Shown here: piece by piece, positions 59,105-64,000 of the stretch | Layout of the letters: each line of letters begins with the position of its first letter | Position numbering within the stretch: the first letter of the stretch is position 1 | Position numbers and translations under genes: made by a program | NCBI RefSeq assembly: GCF_954871325.1 | Contig: NC_088776.1 | Location: forward strand, 54,144,569-54,208,568 | Origin: Gordionus sp. m RMFG-2023 | Lineage: Eukaryota > Nematomorpha > Gordioida > Chordodea > Parachordodidae | Length of the DNA stretch: 64,000 nt | Direction of reading: 5' to 3' | The notes under the pieces: generated by a model | Database searches by the model: none | What the model saw: the letters and a program-made list of their open reading frames with translations, nothing else | Told to the model about the DNA's origin: nothing

Positions 59105-61740
59105 TGTTATCTACCTATAACATAAACGGTTTATATAATAAAATGTCTATTCTTACTAAACTATTTTCCAATAAAAAATTGGACATAAATGCCCTGCAGG
59201 AAATCATAAATAACGACATGAAAGTATTTATTAGAGACCTTACGTTGCTAAATTCTATTCTTTAACGATTGTGAACAATTGGTCGGGTACTGCCTTTCTA
59301 ATCAAGAATAATATCTACCAATTTGTTAGGAAATTTGTTCCTATATCAGAAAGAATGGCTGCTCTATATATTAATACAGCCTTCAAACCAACAATTATTT
59401 TGAATATATGCACCCCCTAATTTAAAAGAGAAATGCTTTTCTTTGATGAGCTAGAAAATATTATTGATACATTACCCAAAAGATACAATCTGATAATTTT
59501 AGGAGATTTCAATACGAAAATTGGTAAAGACGAATCCTACTTAAAGAATAATATTATTGGTAACCGTACTGTGTCCTGCGACTAACGGTTCAGATATTTT
59601 TGCTTTAGTGGAATTATGTAAAAACAAAAACCTTCGTCGAATTCTTTCAACATAGAAATCAACATATTTTCACCTTTTTCAGAAATAATTATTTCGCAAA
59701 TTGACTTTATATTGTCTATTATCCATAATTGGTTCTACGACGTAAAAGTAATTACTACCATCATTATTTCGGATCATAAAATGATCAAAGGGTACCTAAT
59801 GATTAGTGACATATAGAGAAATAAAAATACAATGTGTACTGCTATAAGAAAATAGCCTAATCTACCCATCTTTAAAGATAATTTTAACAACTTAAAACTC
59901 CCTCTATGTCAAGGATGCGGTAACTACTAGGTTTTAGTATGATATTAATCAATTCATGCTAACTAATTGGAATTTAATTCTGGAAAAGTGTTAAAGTAAC
60001 TTTATGTACATATTACTATCTACTTTTAAACACTATACAACAGTCAGAGGCTCTCCTCTTAAGAATGGATTTCCTCGATCACGGAATCTTGGATATTAGA
60101 ACTAAAGGTAAAAAGTCATAATGATAAAGATTTATGAAAAACTGTACAAAGGCTCCTGAGGTCTGATAGAAGGAAGTATATTGTTGATAGAGCTAATGAG
60201 CGAGGTTGATATAAAATGCAATAGACTATATGATGTATATAAGAAACTAAAGATTTTCTGTAAATCTTCAAATTTCAAATGCCTACCCAAATTTAAAATT
60301 GGCAATAATATTATCCGTGACCCTGAAGAGCAAATAAAACTATGGATCACTATTCTACAATAATCAACTCCGAATGTCAGATACCATCTATGAGAAGTGA
60401 ACAAATCTCCTTTAATTCAAATTTTACTACGTTAGAGATAAAGAAGGCTATAATACTCAAGTTAAGAAATAACAAAGCCGCTGGACCTGATTGTCTTAGA
60501 ACTGAACATTTAAAAGTCTCTCCGGACTACATTTCAACTTTCTTACTATTGGTTTTTAATAAAATCTGGGTTTCAGGCGTCACCCGAAAGATTGGAATTT
60601 ATCATTTATTTGTAATTTCCACAAAATTCTAAACTTGCCTTCGATGACCATAGAGCTATTTCAATCACTTCCATAGTATCAAAAGTGTTTATGGTATTTA
60701 TAAAAAATCAAATACTAATTTCTATGAGACACTTGTTATCCAATAATATTTTTGCTTATAGACCTGGCAGAAATATTTTGCAGCCGATTTTAGCTTTAAA
60801 TATTACCACGCAGAAAAGTTACAGATATAAACAACTTCTACTCTTTATCTTCGTAGATATCAGGAAGGCTTTTGATTGTATTAAACATGAATCTCTATGG
60901 AAAATCCTAATTTACAGTGGCGTGGAACCGAATATTATAAAAAAAATTCTTAGCAATAATTACGGCTCGTTATTGTCTACTTTTAAAATGAACAATATTC
61001 AATCTCCATCTTTTATGGTACATAAAGGCGTTAAGCAAGGATATGTTTTGACGCCAATACTATTTAATATAATTATGAATAAAATTATTGCAGATGCGCT
61101 GGGGACTTTCAATTTATCAAGTTTATCCTGTCAAGATAACCTCCACTTGAAGCATAGCATAATTTCCTATGATGATGACATACTATCACTAAATCCGGAA
61201 AAACATCAAGTAAGTAAAACTGTTATCATGCCTTCTCCATGGGCAGAGATAGATTCTAATCACATCACACCATAGAACTGTTAGGAAGGAGATTGGTTAA
61301 TACCTTGTGATTTGATAATAAAGGTCACATAAAAAATGAAGTAGAAATAAGACTGAAACACGCAAAATCTGTTTTTACAAATATTTCAAACTATGGACGG
61401 CTAGAGAAATATCGGCGAAGGGTAGACTTCCGATGTTCAATTCAAAGATCATCCCCATTCTTCTGTACAGAAGTGATACATGGGATGTTAACAAAACACA
61501 AACTAAAAGCTTTAGGTTTTTGTTAACAGATGTCTGAAGCTAGTTAACGGCTATATATATCCCAGAATTATATCGACCGTTTGTTTATGGAGATTATCAA
61601 AACATACTCTTCTCGCATATTTTGAGAAATGCGGAAAATAACCTGGCTCATGAAGCCCTTAGTTGGCTTTTAATATATAAAAACAAAAGTTACTGTAACT
61701 ATAAGACTTAGTTAAACAAAACTATATTGGACATTATAAA
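59105..61740 (+). mobile_element. Degenerate LINE (non-LTR retrotransposon), endonuclease plus reverse transcriptase
   Basis: Apurinic-type endonuclease motifs come first: TYNINGLYNKM with INALQE (from about 59,118), GDFNTKIG (about 59,503), QIDFIL (about 59,697) and SDHKMI (about 59,767). The reverse transcriptase follows: LRNNKAAGPDCLRTEHLK (about 60,460), YRPGRNILQP, FVDIRKAFDCI (about 60,853), KGVKQGYVLTPILFNIIMN (about 61,025) and the active-site block SYDDDILSL (about 61,168). A downstream block with IIPILLYRSDTWDVN (about 61,450) is typical of LINE C-termini. Frame changes and stops separate these blocks throughout (for example between 60,632 and 60,685 and after 61,275), so the copy is dead. 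The clade is not certain. No poly(A) tail or target duplication was identified. Confidence 0.88.
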
Positions 61741-64000
61741 TATGAATATAAGTCTAGCTCATTTTACTCACTTAAATAATAACAAAGGCTCCATTAATAA
61801 ACTACTTAAAATTATTTCAACTCTTCTATTATTTCATTTTTAATTTTCGGAGTTTGCAACATTTCCTATCTACACTTAAACAAAACGTTTATACTCGCTT
61901 AGATGGTTATTCGATTTTATATTTCTATATGTGAGTCTTTATATATTATTTAAATATTATTTTAGAATATAAATTCCTTATTATTCATATCCAGCGTTAT
62001 TCATATTCATCGCCCTAGTTTATATATTCTCGCAGCCAATCGTATGTTATGTATATTTGTCTATTTTTAAAGAGAGATTTTAAGGTGAGTTGTAAATTAG
62101 TAAATAGTAATGTGTCTTATGTTCTCTATCTTTAAAGATGTTGTCTCTATCTTTAAAGAAAGATTTCAAGATGAGATAATAATAAGTGATAGTAAGTACT
62201 GTATATATACGTGTATTTATTTTATTTTATATAATCATATTCATTTCTAGGTTTTCTCGCAACACTAATTAATATAGCCAATATTACCCTTCCATAATTG
62301 CTTTTTTTATTTAATCGGGCATGGGCTCTTTACCTCTCCTCTTACTTCCCATGGGGTTTATGTAAGAGACTTTGCCTCCTGCGCGCACAGGTAACTGTGG
62401 CCTGCCCAACAAACGTGGATGGTCCTCTTAATTATATTCCTTTTCCCAGTTTGACGGGCTTTTCATGAGAGAACCAAGCGTTGCTCTGTTATATATATAT
62501 GATATATATGATGTTTAGGGCTTGTGCACTTAATATCACGTATCACGTAAGCTTTCGGAAATAAGAATCCTGAAAACATATACTAAACCTTGCTTAATTT
62601 TTATATTTTATTTTAATTTGTTTGGTAAAGATGATTTAAAGGAAAAAATGTAGAAAAAACAAGAAAAAAATTTGCTAAAATCGGCATAATAACCGAACGA
62701 AGATTATAGAAGTTCTAAATATCCGATCTGCGTTTATAGGTAGTTCCTTACTTATCAATTCTTCAATCAATTACGCCAACAACTACAAAAGGTTTTAGTG
62801 CATTATATTTTATTTAGTAAAACAAGGTTTCATATTTTTGAAAATAGTTTAAGGTTTTCCAAAGATGCATCTTTATTCTTGAAGCAATCTATACAGTTTA
62901 TCATCGGAGTCATCAGACCATATACCATATCTTCACTAAATAGGTCTCCTTTTCTTTATGGGGATTAAATTCTTGGATAGATGTTTTATTTTTTTTATCA
63001 ATATAATTTCTCAAAAAAGAAAAAGTTTCCATTCTTCATTTGGCCTTTAAGATAATGATGAAGATAATTCAAAATTAATGTTATGCTCAGTAGCATTACT
63101 CTTGAATAAAATTTAAGAGATCTAGACCAAATAAAAATAAATAACAACTGGAAGAATTGGAATAAAATATGCGTGTTTTAAAACGGTTTTATATTTCAGA
63201 ATTTATTGAATATAAATATTACACCTAAACCTAAACATTAAATTAATAAAATAAAATGATTAAAATATAATAATAAAATTTAAAAGTAGCATTGTAAAAA
63301 ATAACATATTACATATGCTTTGGGTAAGAAGAATGATGCCACTTTTGTGATGCGTTACAATACCGCACTAGTTCACTCATTTAGATATTAAAATATATGA
63401 ATGACACAGTTTTTTGCCTTCAAATAAACATGAAATAAAGCGAACATAATAAAATTTAATGAAGTATTATGTGATTGTGATGTCGTGATATGATATTCTA
63501 TTTCGAGTTTACAAGATGTTCGATTTTTACAGGGTGACAACAAGATCGGAGGGCACAAATTATTGGAAACACTCCCTAATCTTACCATCTTGGCAATCTC
63601 TTATCAAATGAACCAATTGAGAGTTGTCATTGGTTTTTGTTACAGGGTTTCTCATTGTACAACCTCATTCCTGCGTCAAATGTAAGCTGCTTGTAGATTC
63701 CAGGTAGACATGGCTTATCTACTTTCAGAAAAACCATGATAAAAAAACTCTGAAATAAATGAGTAAATAATAAACCTAAAGACAAATACAGCGAAACGTG
63801 TTTGTAAATAAGAGTCTCAATTATCCACAATCAGTGATGCCCCCTTTTTAAAAAAAAAAATTATGACACATATGTAGAAAATACTCAATTAGTGCTAAAT
63901 ATTATTTTATTCAGAATTATTACTACAAAAAATAGCCTATGTATAAAGAAAAAAATATTAAATCGCCAATGCGTTCAGGTAATTTAAGCGTTCTGCCCTT
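61741..64000. other. Terminal stretch; GC-rich islet and unassigned open blocks
   Basis: A partial direct repeat (CTTTAAAGA/GATTT units) lies at 62,065-62,180. At 62,310-62,500 a markedly GC-richer islet appears (GGCATGGGCTCTTTACCTCT, GCCTCCTGCGCGCACAGG, CTGTGGCCTGCCC), unlike anything around it; its origin is unknown. On the minus strand at 63,627-63,830 and 63,388-63,588 are two open blocks (one with KVDKPCLPGIYKQLTFDAGM) that might be exons of an unrecognised gene or chance. The window ends at 64,000 without a further feature. Confidence 0.35.

Overview
The window reads as AT-rich genomic DNA from an animal. Two single-copy host genes point to Metazoa. One is a ten-exon orthologue of the splicing-associated protein PNISR (39.3-44.7 kb, + strand). 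The other is a folate-receptor-family ectodomain gene (56.2-57.0 kb, - strand). Most introns whose ends I could place are short (41-83 bp) with GT...AG ends. The base composition and load of broken transposons suggest a derived, possibly parasitic animal, but the species cannot be read from this sequence.

Layout. From 1 to about 14.9 kb lies a giant palindrome centred near 5,203. Its arms (1-2,296 and 8,111-10,406) are nearly identical. Each arm carries a ~119-bp satellite array and a copy of the last exon of a hAT transposase. The transposase gene itself (2,915-8,321, four exons, 590 aa, BED finger and DDE residues present) sits between the arms, and a 2-kb foldback element lies in its first intron. 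The right satellite array continues to 14.87 kb. It is followed by a minisatellite (15.06-15.56 kb).

From 15.6 to 34.8 kb is a repeat-rich region holding the most interesting genes: three paralogous three-exon genes (19.1-22.5 kb minus, 26.9-27.6 kb plus, 34.0-34.7 kb minus). Each encodes a 95-residue secreted cysteine-rich protein. They share exon lengths, splice phases and a TATA-like promoter block. A ~2.7-kb direct segmental duplication (15.6-18.5 and 22.9-25.4 kb) and a reverse-transcriptase-element remnant lie around and inside the first gene. Two copies of a small foldback MITE lie at 31.3 and 32.6 kb.

From 38 kb onward come a hairpin tandem repeat, PNISR, a 3.2-kb transposon with ~0.5-kb terminal inverted repeats and a broken transposase (45.26-48.48 kb), a long stretch with no recognisable gene (48.5-54.9 kb), an 851-bp hAT-type MITE with a clean 8-bp target duplication, the folate receptor gene, and a degenerate LINE (59.1-61.7 kb). 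Short GC-rich tracts built from GGCCCGG-, GACCCAAA- and GAACCG-like motifs are scattered through the whole window.

Functionally this is not an operon-like region. PNISR is a nuclear housekeeping protein, the folate receptor is an extracellular folate-binding protein, and the 95-aa family is an orphan secreted family of unknown role. The rest is mobile or repetitive DNA.
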